A stretch of 32,852 nucleotides of DNA from an uncultured Collinsella sp. (GCA_902493125.1 CABUOF010000019.1:1-32852); one strand, 5' to 3'. Numbered from the stretch's first letter, positions 16,375 through 24,643 are shown. Made by a program: numbers and translations. Notes: generated by a model not told the origin, from the sequence alone.

Positions 16375-17340
16375 ATGTGCACGAGTATTCGATTTACCGA
16401 TGATTCCGGCCACATGTATCTGGGACGCAACCTCGACTGGAGCTTTGACTACGGCCAACAGGTTCGCGTGATGCCGCGCGGGTTTCACATTCCGTATTCG
16501 TTTATCGACGACGCGACAGCGGCACACGCGGTGATCGGTATGTGCATCGATTACAAGAACTACCCTATGTTCTTCGATTGCGGCAACGATGCGGGCCTCG
16601 CCGTGGCGGGCCTCAATTTCCCGGGTTATGCCGAGTATGCCGAGGACCCTGTCGACGGCAAGACCAATATCGCGGCCTACGAGTTTCCCCTCTGGGTGGC
16701 AGCGACGTTCTCGACGGTCGACGAGGTCGAGGCCGCGCTGCGCGATACGGTGATTGTTGCCAAATCTGCAGGAGAGGGGCTGGGCGTGTCGCTGCTCCAT
16801 TGGATTATCGGCGACAGCCAGCGCAGCATCGTGGTCGAGATGATGGCTGATGGCCTGCATGTATACGACGACCCGGTCGACACCCTTGCCAACCAGCCGA
16901 CCTTCCCGTGGCACATGGAAAACCTCCGCACCTATATCACCGCCACAAGCGATTTTCCGCAGACGGCGACATGGCGTGGCGCCGAGCTCAAGCCCTATGG
17001 CGCGGGTGCCGGCATGCGCGGCATTCCGGGCGATTGCTATTCGCCGAGCCGTTTTGTAAAGGCGGCGTACCTCAATGCCAATTACCCGCAAAAGGAGAGC
17101 GAGACCGAAAACGTCGTCCGCATGTTCCGTTCACTCGAGGGCGTGGTGATGATTGAGGGGGCGTCCAGGATGGGCGATGGCAAGTTCGAGAAGACTATCT
17201 ACACCGGATGCTTTAGCGCGCGCACGGGCAATTATTACTACGCGATGTATGGAGATCCGTCGATTCGCTACGTGAGCCTGATGGATGCCGAGGGCGCGAG
17301 CCCCGATAGGCTCGTGGTTCCCGAGCCGCGTCGTTCGTAG
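16375..17340 (+). CDS. Choloylglycine hydrolase family protein (bile salt hydrolase / penicillin V acylase)
   Basis: The 321-residue Ntn-hydrolase starts MCTSIRFTDD; removal of Met exposes the nucleophile Cys2. Arg18 and Asp21 in GRNLDW, Asn81 in AGLNFPGY, the Asn in LANQPTFPWH (about 175) and the Arg in YSPSRFVKA (about 228) match the catalytic set of bile salt hydrolases. In gut bacteria such enzymes remove glycine or taurine from conjugated bile acids in the cytosol; some relatives prefer penicillin V or N-acyl homoserine lactones, and sequence alone does not settle which. There is no signal peptide. AGGAGG is four bases before the ATG at 16375. It appears monocistronic, flanked by terminators. 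Confidence 0.93.
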   Translation: MCTSIRFTDDSGHMYLGRNLDWSFDYGQQVRVMPRGFHIPYSFIDDATAAHAVIGMCIDYKNYPMFFDCGNDAGLAVAGLNFPGYAEYAEDPVDGKTNIAAYEFPLWVAATFSTVDEVEAALRDTVIVAKSAGEGLGVSLLHWIIGDSQRSIVVEMMADGLHVYDDPVDTLANQPTFPWHMENLRTYITATSDFPQTATWRGAELKPYGAGAGMRGIPGDCYSPSRFVKAAYLNANYPQKESETENVVRMFRSLEGVVMIEGASRMGDGKFEKTIYTGCFSARTGNYYYAMYGDPSIRYVSLMDAEGASPDRLVVPEPRRS

Positions 17341-17365
17341 CCGTTAGCTTTACTGCAATGCAAAG

Positions 17366-17397
17366 CGGTCCCGCATCTCCCATGAGATGCGGGACCG
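17366..17397. terminator. Bidirectional terminator, bile salt hydrolase / kup
   Basis: A perfect 14-base stem CGGTCCCGCATCTC (17366-17379) with its complement (17384-17397) and loop CCAT lies between convergent genes. The T-rich tails are short. Confidence 0.82.
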
Positions 17398-17421
17398 TTG
17401 TCGTCAATGGCTGGTGGCGTG

Positions 17422-19653
17422 TTAGAAGTTGGCGTCGTTGAGCTGGGTGCTCTCGAGTCCGTCGAGTTGCTGTTGCTCGGGCGTATCGGCGACGCTCTCG
17501 AGCAACTCGGTGGGATCGACGTTCATGTCCTTACCGGCTGCGTTGCCGTTGACCAGGTCGTCCGAGAAGATGTCGACTTCCATTTCCTCGGCCTCTTCGA
17601 TCAGGATCTCGAGCGGCACCTGGGTGCGTACGAGCTTGACTGCCGGACGCATGCGGGCAAAGAGCGGTACGTACTCAATGATGATGGCCGAGTTCTCGAG
17701 ACCATACCAACGTGCCGGGCTTCCGCAGGCGCGGCGGACGGCGTACTTGATGGCCATGACGCGATGGTCGTTGCGGTTGATGTCCGTTTCGGGGGCAAGC
17801 ATCTTGCGCAGCATGCAAAAGCGGAAGTCGCCCACGTTGCCGCGGGTCTCGTAGATGGAGTAGGTGTGGTGTTGCGGCGGCAACTCACCCGATGCCATCA
17901 GGTCGCCAACGATCTGGCGCAGGTAGGCGTTGATGCGCTGATTGACCTTAAAACCCAGGTCCAAGCGTACGCGGAACAGGAAGTCTGTGCCAAAGGTCTC
18001 AACGGAATACTCATGCGTATAGGGCTCGTCGGTAACGTGCACGTTGATGAACCAATATGCCTTGGCGCGCTTGGGGTGCTTGTCCAGGATGGAATAGAGC
18101 ACGTCGCGGTCGAGCGTGAGCGGGTCGGGGCTGTTGGTGAGAAATACCAGATTGTCAGCGAGCACGGGGTAGGTCTCGTCGTTGCGCAGGCGGTTGAGCT
18201 GATCGATGTACTTGGAGACGGGCAACAGGATCGTCTGCGTGCGCTCGATGGCGGTGCCGCGACGCCACACATACATAAGGCCAAACAGCAGCGCGGCCAG
18301 GAAGATCATGACGTAGCCGCCGTCAAAGAACATGGTGAGGCACGAGGCGAAGAAGCACAGCTCAATGGCACCAAAGAGCAGGGCGAAGACGCAGGCACCC
18401 AGCCTGCGCTTGAGGATGCCGGCGATATAGCTCGTCAAAAGCGTCGTGGTCATGAGCATGGTCACGGTAATGGCGAGGCCATAGGCGCTCTCCATGCGCT
18501 CGGAGTTCTGGAACAGCAGCACGATGAAGATGCAGCCGACCCACATGATGTTGTTGACGAGTGGAATATAGAGCTGACCCTTGGTATCGCTGGGGTAGTG
18601 GATGCGAAGGTGTGGCATAAGGTTGAGGCGCGTTGCCTCCGAAACCAGCGAGAACGAGCCGGTGATGAGCGCCTGCGAGGCGATGATGGCCGCCACGGCC
18701 GAAAGCACGATGGCAAAGGGGCGCAGGGGCTCAGGGAGCATCATATAGAACGGGTTGACGATATCCATCGCGAGCATCTGGGGATTGGAATTGTTTGCGA
18801 GCAGCCAAGCGCCCTGACCCAGGTAGTTAAGGATAAGCGCCGCCTTAACAAACGGCCAGGATGCGTAGATGTTGGCCTTGCCCACGTGGCCCATGTCTGA
18901 ATAGAGCGCCTCGGCGCCGGTCGTCGACAGGAAGACGAAGCCGAGCACCATGATGCCCGAGTGGTTGATGGGCGAGAACAGAAACATGACGCCGCGGATG
19001 GGGTTGAGCGCGCGCAAGATGGACAGGTTGCCGAGCATGTTGAACAGACCGGCGCCTGCCAGGAACAGGAACCACAGCGTCATGAGCGGACCGAACAGCT
19101 TGCCGATTGACGAGGTGCCAGCGCGCTGCATGGCAAACAGGCCGCAGATAATGATGATGGTAATAATGATGACGTTAGTTTGCCCGTCACCCAACAGCGC
19201 GTGGCCCCACTCGATGGTGCGCAGACCCTCGATGGCTGTGGTGACCGTGACAGCGGGGGTGAGGATGCCGTCGGCGAGTAGCGCCGCACCGCCGATCATG
19301 GCGGGGAGAATCAGCCACGGTGCCACTTTTCGCACCAGGCTGAACAGGGCGAAGATGCCGCCTTCGTTGTGGTTGTCGGCCTTCATGGCGATTACCACGT
19401 ACTTGACCGTGGTCACGAGCGTCATGGTCCAGATGACGAGCGAAAGCGCGCCCAGGATCATGTCCTCGCTGACGGTACCGATGCCGCCGTTGTTGGCGAC
19501 GATTGATTTCATGGTGTACATGGGGCTCGTGCCGATGTCGCCATAGACGACGCCGAGCGTTACGAGCAGCATGCCAGCGGAGAGGGGGATGGCTCCGTGC
19601 CCGCCTTGACCACGCTGGTCTTGGGGGCTTGCCTCCAGTTTGTTGTGTGCCAC
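17422..19653 (-). CDS. kup: Kup-type potassium transporter
   Basis: The 743-residue protein belongs to the KUP/HAK/KT potassium uptake family, which imports K+ with protons. GVVYGDIGTSPMYTMKS at the first helix is the family signature; about 12 hydrophobic helices fill the first 460 residues, with GGIFALFSLV, ADGILTPAVTVTTAIEG and LSTTGAEALYSDMGH as further motifs. A cytosolic C-terminal domain of roughly 280 residues ends in an acidic tail. I favour the GTG at 19653, five bases after AAGGGAG; an ATG six codons earlier (19671) lacks a ribosome binding site. A dyad upstream at 19676-19696 may regulate it. No ydaO-type cyclic-di-AMP riboswitch is seen in the short leader. Confidence 0.93.
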   Translation of the reverse strand: MAHNKLEASPQDQRGQGGHGAIPLSAGMLLVTLGVVYGDIGTSPMYTMKSIVANNGGIGTVSEDMILGALSLVIWTMTLVTTVKYVVIAMKADNHNEGGIFALFSLVRKVAPWLILPAMIGGAALLADGILTPAVTVTTAIEGLRTIEWGHALLGDGQTNVIIITIIIICGLFAMQRAGTSSIGKLFGPLMTLWFLFLAGAGLFNMLGNLSILRALNPIRGVMFLFSPINHSGIMVLGFVFLSTTGAEALYSDMGHVGKANIYASWPFVKAALILNYLGQGAWLLANNSNPQMLAMDIVNPFYMMLPEPLRPFAIVLSAVAAIIASQALITGSFSLVSEATRLNLMPHLRIHYPSDTKGQLYIPLVNNIMWVGCIFIVLLFQNSERMESAYGLAITVTMLMTTTLLTSYIAGILKRRLGACVFALLFGAIELCFFASCLTMFFDGGYVMIFLAALLFGLMYVWRRGTAIERTQTILLPVSKYIDQLNRLRNDETYPVLADNLVFLTNSPDPLTLDRDVLYSILDKHPKRAKAYWFINVHVTDEPYTHEYSVETFGTDFLFRVRLDLGFKVNQRINAYLRQIVGDLMASGELPPQHHTYSIYETRGNVGDFRFCMLRKMLAPETDINRNDHRVMAIKYAVRRACGSPARWYGLENSAIIIEYVPLFARMRPAVKLVRTQVPLEILIEEAEEMEVDIFSDDLVNGNAAGKDMNVDPTELLESVADTPEQQQLDGLESTQLNDANF

Positions 19654-19675
19654 GTGGACTCCCTTTGACATCCGG

Positions 19676-19696
19676 TTATCTGTCTAGGACAGATAA
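19676..19696. promoter_or_regulatory. Candidate operator in the kup leader
   Basis: A perfect dyad TTATCTGTC-TAG-GACAGATAA lies 23 bases upstream of the chosen kup start. It could be a repressor site or an RNA hairpin in the leader; the bound factor is unknown. Confidence 0.5.
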
Positions 19697-19753
19697 TCTT
19701 TATGCCGTCTTTATACATACAAGAGCAGTTTGGCACATCAGGTTATTTTAGAC

Positions 19754-19777
19754 AATAATCCCCAGCTGGGGATTATT
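19754..19777. repeat. Perfect 24-base palindrome between the EamA gene and kup
   Basis: AATAATCCCCAGCTGGGGATTATT reads the same on both strands. It is 34 bases after the EamA stop and about 100 bases before the kup start. As RNA it makes a 10-pair stem with loop AGCT and a weak T-rich end, so it may terminate the EamA transcript. It shares ATCCCCA...TGGGGAT with the inverted repeat at 2589-2619. Confidence 0.65.
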
Positions 19778-19811
19778 TATGTACGTAGGTAGCATTTCAA
19801 AACAGGGGCTT

Positions 19812-20723
19812 TTAAGCACGTGCTGTCTGGGCTATGCCAGCCTTGGCGCTTGCGCGCTTGCCGGCGAGTTCGCAAAAAATCGCGCCGCCGATGATAAGCG
19901 CGGCGCCCATCAGGCGGACCGGTGTTATGGTTTCGCCCAAAAGGACGGCCGAGAACACGACGGCCGAAAGCGGCTCGAGGTAGCCGACGACGGCGACGGT
20001 CTGCACGGGCAGTTTGGCGACGGCACTAAAGTAGAGCAGGCAGCCGATGCCGGTGTTGACGACGCCGAGCATGACGACGGCGCGCCAATCAATACTGGCG
20101 GCGACGCCGGCGGGCAGGAATGAGGGAGCACCCTGCGTGATGAGCGTGAGGACCAGCGCGGTCACAAAGGCGGCGCTCACCTGGAGCGTGGAGTTCTCGA
20201 GGCCTTCGATGTGTGGCGCGCCCTTGCTGGCGATGACCATCAATGCGTAGCAGAAGGCCGAGACGATGCCGCAAGCGATACCCGCAATGGGCATATTGCC
20301 GCCCAGACCTTGTGCCGCGATGAGGAAGGCGCCGCAGGCGACGGCGATAAACCCGGCGATTTTGCCGCCGGTCAGTTTTTCGCCAAAGATGAGTGGGGAG
20401 AGCGCCATAACGATGATGGGGCCGCAGTAGTACAGCAGCGAGGATACGCCGACGCCGATCGTCTGGTAGGCGCGGAACAGAAAAATCCAGCTGGTGCCCA
20501 GCGCGGCTCCCGAGAGGAGGAGGGCCGCGGCTTCGCGGGGGCGAGATGGCGCCTGCAACTTATGGCGTTGGGTGATGGCGAGGATGGTGACAAGCGAGAG
20601 TGCGCCCAAAAACGTGCGCAGTAGCACGATATCGGAGCTCGGCAGCGCGATGGCGGCGGCGATGATGCCGTTGGAGCCAAACAATAGCAATGCTGCTAAG
20701 TACGTAAACAGTCCGTTGTTCAT
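19812..20723 (-). CDS. EamA/DMT-family permease
   Basis: The 303-residue protein has ten hydrophobic segments arranged as two EamA halves, with the typical ends PLIFGEKLTGGKIAGFIAVA and VLLGETITPVRLMGAALIIG. Such drug/metabolite transporters export amino acids or other small metabolites; the substrate cannot be read from the sequence. GAGGGGA lies ten bases before the ATG at 20723. A LysR gene is divergent from it across 118 bases that contain a dyad, the usual layout for a regulator controlling its neighbour. Confidence 0.88.
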   Translation of the reverse strand: MNNGLFTYLAALLLFGSNGIIAAAIALPSSDIVLLRTFLGALSLVTILAITQRHKLQAPSRPREAAALLLSGAALGTSWIFLFRAYQTIGVGVSSLLYYCGPIIVMALSPLIFGEKLTGGKIAGFIAVACGAFLIAAQGLGGNMPIAGIACGIVSAFCYALMVIASKGAPHIEGLENSTLQVSAAFVTALVLTLITQGAPSFLPAGVAASIDWRAVVMLGVVNTGIGCLLYFSAVAKLPVQTVAVVGYLEPLSAVVFSAVLLGETITPVRLMGAALIIGGAIFCELAGKRASAKAGIAQTARA

Positions 20724-20752
20724 GCGCTGACATCCCCTCTATATCTGAGCAT

Positions 20753-20769
20753 GTTCACTATGGGTGAAC
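20753..20769. promoter_or_regulatory. Candidate LysR operator between EamA and LysR genes
   Basis: GTTCAC-TATGG-GTGAAC is a perfect dyad in the divergent promoter region. It lies just upstream of where the LysR -35 box should be. Confidence 0.5.
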
Positions 20770-20790
20770 TGGCTCTAGAAGAAAAGCGAA

Positions 20791-20796
20791 TATAAT
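20791..20796 (+). promoter_or_regulatory. -10 box TATAAT of the LysR gene
   Basis: A consensus TATAAT lies 51 bases before the chosen LysR start. The -35 region is weak, which fits a regulated promoter next to the dyad at 20753-20769. Confidence 0.5.
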
Positions 20797-20841
20797 GCAT
20801 GGAGAACATGACAAAAACTCATGCAAAGGTGGAAGGGTGCC

Positions 20842-21699
20842 GTGGAAACGAATATTCAAAAGATGCAGGTGCTGCTGGAGACGGTGCGCGCCGGAAGCTT
20901 TACGCGTGCTGCCGAGCGCCTGAGCTATTCGCAGTCGGGCGTGAGCCGTATGGTGGCCGATCTTGAGGCCGACTGGGGTTTTAAGGTGCTCGACCGCAGT
21001 CGCGAGGGCGTGGCTCTTTCTGCCGACGGGCGGCAGGTCATGCCGGCTGTCGAGGCGCTCTGCGAGGAATTCACTCGCTTGCAGCGACGGGTGGATGAGA
21101 TGCGTGGACTTATGCGCGGCAAAATCTGCATCGGTACGTTTTCGAGTGTGGCGACCCACGTGCTGCCGCCGGTGATTGCGCGCTTTCGCGCCGATCATCC
21201 GGATGTCGATTATGAGTTGCTGATGGGCGACTATTCAGAGATCGAACAATGGGTGGCAGAGGGCCGCTGCGACCTGGGCTTTATTCCGCGCGAGCCACGC
21301 GGCGCCGGCATGGCGTCGCGACCGTTGGTGCAAGACGAGCTGATGGCCGTGGTGCCAGCGGACTCCTCGCTTGCCACCGCGGAGGTCGTTTCCCTTGCCG
21401 ATTTGGCCAACGAGCAGTTTATCCTGCTGGAACGCGGTAGCGACGACGAGATTACGCCGCTGTTTCGCCGCGCGGGCCTGGCGGTGCGCTCTAAGCTGTC
21501 GACCTGGGATGACTATGCGATTATGGCCATGGTCGAGGACGGCCTGGGCGTGAGTATTCTTCCCGCGCTCATCTTGCGCCGTTGTCAGTTCGATGTTGCC
21601 GTGCGTTCGCTCGAGGGACATCCCCATCGGCAGATCAATGCGATATATCGCACGGCTGACGTTTCGCTTGCCGCCGCTCGATTCCTTGAATACCTCTAA
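20842..21699 (+). CDS. LysR-family regulator divergent from EamA permease
   Basis: The 285-residue protein has the LysR DNA-binding domain (NIQKMQVLLETVRAGSFTRA then AAERLSYSQSGVSRMVADLE) and a substrate-binding domain starting GKICIGTFSSVATHVLPPVI. I chose the GTG at 20842, four bases after GGAAGGG; an ATG at 20821 would add seven residues but has no ribosome binding site. By position it probably controls the EamA permease and itself; the inducer is unknown. Confidence 0.9.
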   Translation: METNIQKMQVLLETVRAGSFTRAAERLSYSQSGVSRMVADLEADWGFKVLDRSREGVALSADGRQVMPAVEALCEEFTRLQRRVDEMRGLMRGKICIGTFSSVATHVLPPVIARFRADHPDVDYELLMGDYSEIEQWVAEGRCDLGFIPREPRGAGMASRPLVQDELMAVVPADSSLATAEVVSLADLANEQFILLERGSDDEITPLFRRAGLAVRSKLSTWDDYAIMAMVEDGLGVSILPALILRRCQFDVAVRSLEGHPHRQINAIYRTADVSLAAARFLEYL

Positions 21700-21758
21700 A
21701 CGCGTACACGCCATTGTCCGCTTTGGGCAAACCTCGGAGTTCGGTACGTTTTCTTATG

Positions 21759-21840
21759 AAATTGAACTTTCGAATGAGGCGCGGCGCTATACTGCTTACT
21801 AAATTGAACCTCGGTTCAATTCGTGTTCTATAAATTGAAC
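21759..21840. promoter_or_regulatory. Triple AAATTGAAC operator cluster and promoter
   Basis: AAATTGAAC occurs at 21759-21767, 21801-21809 and 21832-21840. The middle copy is part of a perfect dyad ATTGAAC-CTCG-GTTCAAT (21803-21820), and the outer copies share AAATTGAACTTT. A TATACT -10 box at 21788-21793 lies between the first and second copies, so a bound protein would cover the transcription start. The HTH domain encoded immediately downstream is an obvious candidate for binding, but that is inference. Confidence 0.6.
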
Positions 21841-21861
21841 TTTGCCAGCGAGGAGGTTCCT

Positions 21862-23382
21862 GTGGCCCAAGAGACGTTTAGCGATCGCCTGCGACAGGCT
21901 ATGTCCGATCGCGACGTTCGCCAGTCGGACGTGATCCGCGCATCGGAGATGCTCGGCAAAAAACTCGGCAAGAGTCAGATGAGCCAATATGTGAGCGGCA
22001 AGACGATCCCGCGGCGCGATGTGGCTGAGCTGCTCGCTCGTATTTTGGAGGTCGATGTTACCTGGCTGCTTGCCGGCGACGCCGATCAAGGCGAGGCATC
22101 ATCACCCCGCAACGATTCCAAGCCCGAACCCCATCCCTCAGCTCAAATTGCAAGGAGCACCACCATGCGTACTTTTTCTAAATCCACCAAGCTCGATAAC
22201 GTCCTGTATGACGTGCGCGGTCCCGTCGTCGACGAGGCCGCCCGTATGGAGGACGAGGGCGAGCGCATCCTCAAGCTCAATATCGGTAACCCGGCGCCCT
22301 TCGGTTTCCGCACGCCCGATGAGGTCATCAAGGACATGCGCCAGCAGCTGCCCGACTGCGAAGGCTATTCCAACTCGCGTGGCCTGTTCTCCGCGCGCAA
22401 GGCGATCATGCAGTATTCGCAGATCAAGGGCCTGCCCAACGTTCAGATGGAGCATATCTACACGGGCAACGGCGTGTCCGAGCTCATTCAGCTTTCGATG
22501 AACGCGCTGCTCGACAATGGCGACGAGATTCTGATCCCCAGCCCCGACTATCCGCTCTGGACGGCGTGCGCAACCCTTGCCGGCGGTCATCCTGTGCACT
22601 ATCTGTGCGATGAGCAGGCGGATTGGTATCCCGACCTGGAGGATATGGAGTCCAAGATCACGAGCGCGACCAAAGCCCTCGTCATCATCAACCCTAACAA
22701 CCCCACGGGTTCCGTCTATCCGCGCGAGGTGCTCGAGGGCATCGTCGAGGTTGCACGCAGGCATCAGCTGATGATCTTTGCCGATGAGATCTACGACCGC
22801 CTGTGCATGGACGGCTACGAGCACGTCTCGATTGCCTCGCTCGCCCCCGACCTGCCCTGCGTTACCTTTAGTGGCCTTTCCAAGTCGCACATGATTGCGG
22901 GCTATCGTATTGGCTGGATGGTGCTTTCGGGCAACCAGCGCTGCATGAGCGACTTCATCATGGGTATCAACATGCTCTCCAACATGCGCCTGTGCTCCAA
23001 CGTGCCGGCTCAGTCGATCGTTCAGACGGCACTCGGTGGTCATCAGTCCGTTAACGACTACATCCGTCCTGGCGGCCGTGTCTACGAGCAGCGCAACTTT
23101 GTGTATGAGGCGCTCAACAAGATTGACGGCATCTCGGTGGTTAAGCCGCGCGCGGCGTTCTACATCTTCCCCAAGATGGATGTGAAGAAGTTCAACATCA
23201 CCGATGACGAGCAGTTCGCCCTTGACCTGCTGCACGAGAAGAAGATCCTGATCACGCGTGGCGGCGGCTTCAACTGGGCTGAGCCCGACCACTTCCGTAT
23301 CGTGTACCTGCCGCGCATGGAAGTACTCAAAGAGTCCCTCGAAGACCTCGCCGACTTCTTTGACCATTACCGCCAGGCGTAA
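21862..23382 (+). CDS. Cro/CI-type HTH domain fused to AlaA-like aminotransferase
   Basis: The 506-residue protein has two parts. Residues 1-75 are a Cro/CI HTH domain (FSDRLRQAMSDRDVRQSDVI, KSQMSQYVSGKTIPRRDVAE, EVDVTWLLAGD). A polar, Pro/Ser-rich linker runs to 101. Residues 102-506 are a class I PLP aminotransferase close to E. coli AlaA, with GNGVSELIQL, INPNNPTG and SGLSKSHMIAGYRIGW; the PLP lysine is residue 341, which is residue 240 counted from Met102, as in AlaA. The main start is the GTG at 21862, five bases after GAGGAGG. A second start, ATG 22165, has AAGGAG seven bases upstream and would make a free 405-residue aminotransferase, the same length as AlaA. A terminator follows. Confidence 0.9.
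   Translation: MAQETFSDRLRQAMSDRDVRQSDVIRASEMLGKKLGKSQMSQYVSGKTIPRRDVAELLARILEVDVTWLLAGDADQGEASSPRNDSKPEPHPSAQIARSTTMRTFSKSTKLDNVLYDVRGPVVDEAARMEDEGERILKLNIGNPAPFGFRTPDEVIKDMRQQLPDCEGYSNSRGLFSARKAIMQYSQIKGLPNVQMEHIYTGNGVSELIQLSMNALLDNGDEILIPSPDYPLWTACATLAGGHPVHYLCDEQADWYPDLEDMESKITSATKALVIINPNNPTGSVYPREVLEGIVEVARRHQLMIFADEIYDRLCMDGYEHVSIASLAPDLPCVTFSGLSKSHMIAGYRIGWMVLSGNQRCMSDFIMGINMLSNMRLCSNVPAQSIVQTALGGHQSVNDYIRPGGRVYEQRNFVYEALNKIDGISVVKPRAAFYIFPKMDVKKFNITDDEQFALDLLHEKKILITRGGGFNWAEPDHFRIVYLPRMEVLKESLEDLADFFDHYRQA
22152..22167 (+). promoter_or_regulatory. Internal ribosome binding site and start within the HTH-aminotransferase gene
   Basis: AAGGAG at 22152-22157 is seven bases before an in-frame ATG at 22165-22167, exactly where the aminotransferase domain begins. 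It suggests that a shorter enzyme without the HTH domain is also made. Confidence 0.6.
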
Positions 23383-23403
23383 CGGCAAAGGTAGCCTGTA
23401 ATG

Positions 23404-23440
23404 AAACGGTCGGCCCGCAACGGATGCGGGCCGACCGTTT
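23404..23440 (+). terminator. Intrinsic terminator after the HTH-aminotransferase gene
   Basis: A perfect 16-base stem AAACGGTCGGCCCGCA (23404-23419) with its complement (23425-23440), loop ACGGA, runs into TTTTCTGTCT. Confidence 0.94.
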
Positions 23441-23507
23441 TCTGTCTAAGCCCGTGCTGTTAGCGCTTGTCTCGTTGAGCGGGCGAGGTTCGCGCGTGAG
23501 CGGCTAG

Positions 23508-23530
23508 TTGTATTCCAAAATGGAATACAA
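23508..23530. promoter_or_regulatory. Candidate operator upstream of the amidohydrolase/PTS locus
   Basis: A perfect 10-base dyad TTGTATTCCA-AAA-TGGAATACAA lies 16 bases upstream of the likely -35 box. It is one of the best palindromes in the window and probably binds the regulator of this locus. Confidence 0.6.
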
Positions 23531-23546
23531 TGGGCTTAAGCTGGAA

Positions 23547-23576
23547 TTGATGTCCGGGTACCTGCTTTTCTAGAAT
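23547..23576 (+). promoter_or_regulatory. Likely promoter of the amidohydrolase/PTS locus
   Basis: TTGATG at 23547-23552 and TAGAAT at 23571-23576 are 18 bases apart. Transcription would begin near 23583, about 25 bases before the ATG. Confidence 0.5.
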
Positions 23577-23608
23577 GTTTTCAACAAGATGAAAGGCGGT
23601 TCCAACCA

Positions 23609-24643
23609 ATGATTATCGATGCAAATTCCTACTGGTTCGACGAGCGCATCTTTCATGACGAGACGCTCTGCGAACAGTTTTTGGCCGAGGTACCCCGCGC
23701 CTATGACACCGAAGGCTATCTGACCATGAATTCCGCCGGCAAACGACAGATCGTGATCGAGATGCCCGCCGGTTCTCCGGGTCTTAACTACATTGAGGGT
23801 GACTACACCCTCGAGAAGCGCTTGGCCGATATGGATGAGGCGGGGGTCGACAAGGCGATCCTCAAGCTCCCCGGCTGCCACGAGTGGATGTCGCTCGAGA
23901 TGTGCCGGCGTTTCAACGACGGTATGGCTGCTGACGCGAAGGCGTCAAGTGGCCGTCTGATTCCGCTTGTCGCTGTGCCGCCCTTTGGCACCAAAGCGAA
24001 TTTGGAGGAGCTCGATCGCAGGCTCGACGATGGTTTTGCGGGTGTGCAGCTCTGCGCTCACTACGGCAAGCGCTATCTCGACGACCAGGTCTTCTCGAGC
24101 TTTTTCGAGCACCTGAACGAACGCCATGTCACCGTTTACGTGCACCATGTTCCCGTGCCGGTCGAGAACGAATCGCTTCTCGCGTACGACAACCTTCGCC
24201 GCTCTTATGGCCGCTGCGTCGACCAAACTACGGCGATCGGCCGAGAGATCTTTGGCGATTTCTTTGAGCGCTACCCCAATATCAAGATGGTCCACTCCAT
24301 GCTCGGCGGCGCATACTTTGCGTTCAAGGAGATGCTGCTGCCTCATGGTCCCAAGCGCCCTGATGCTTCTGGCCGTTTTCAGGTCGATACCGAGACCGTT
24401 TCCAGGCGCCTCGAGAACAACATCTATTTCGACATGTCCCATGCTCAGCCCTGGGGCGAAACGCTTCTTGCCTGTGCGGTTGAAGTCCTTGGTGCAGACC
24501 ATATTGTCTTTGGTACGAGTTATCCCGTTAAACGCGAGTGGCTAACAGAGGGTGTCGCCTGCGTCCGCGCCACAGATTTAAGTGATACGGACAAGGACCT
24601 TATGCTTGGCGGCACGGCACAGCGCTTGTACGGCATCGAGTGA
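23609..24643 (+). CDS. Amidohydrolase-2 (ACMSD-like) fold protein lacking canonical metal ligands
   Basis: The 344-residue protein resembles the amidohydrolase_2 TIM-barrel family: a beta strand MIIDANSYWF at the start, MDEAGVDKAIL, VPPFGTKANLEELDR, VYVHHVPVP, FERYPNIKMVHSMLGGAYF and a closing DHIVFGTSYPVKREW. In active members the first strand carries HxH and the last a catalytic Asp (GSDYP). Here these are NSY and TSY, while the histidines in the middle (VHH and VHSMLGG) remain. The protein may use a different metal site, be metal-free, or have lost activity. There is no signal peptide. GAAAGGCGG precedes the ATG. It is the first gene of a run with the two ceramidase-like genes 26 bases downstream. 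Confidence 0.8.
   Translation: MIIDANSYWFDERIFHDETLCEQFLAEVPRAYDTEGYLTMNSAGKRQIVIEMPAGSPGLNYIEGDYTLEKRLADMDEAGVDKAILKLPGCHEWMSLEMCRRFNDGMAADAKASSGRLIPLVAVPPFGTKANLEELDRRLDDGFAGVQLCAHYGKRYLDDQVFSSFFEHLNERHVTVYVHHVPVPVENESLLAYDNLRRSYGRCVDQTTAIGREIFGDFFERYPNIKMVHSMLGGAYFAFKEMLLPHGPKRPDASGRFQVDTETVSRRLENNIYFDMSHAQPWGETLLACAVEVLGADHIVFGTSYPVKREWLTEGVACVRATDLSDTDKDLMLGGTAQRLYGIE

Noticed and set aside
17398..18900. Plus-strand open frame of 500 codons
   Set aside because: Antisense of kup and begins inside the terminator; composition is that of a shadow frame.
22138..23388. Minus-strand open frame of over 400 codons
   Set aside because: Antisense of the aminotransferase domain, whose PLP motifs are unmistakable on the plus strand.
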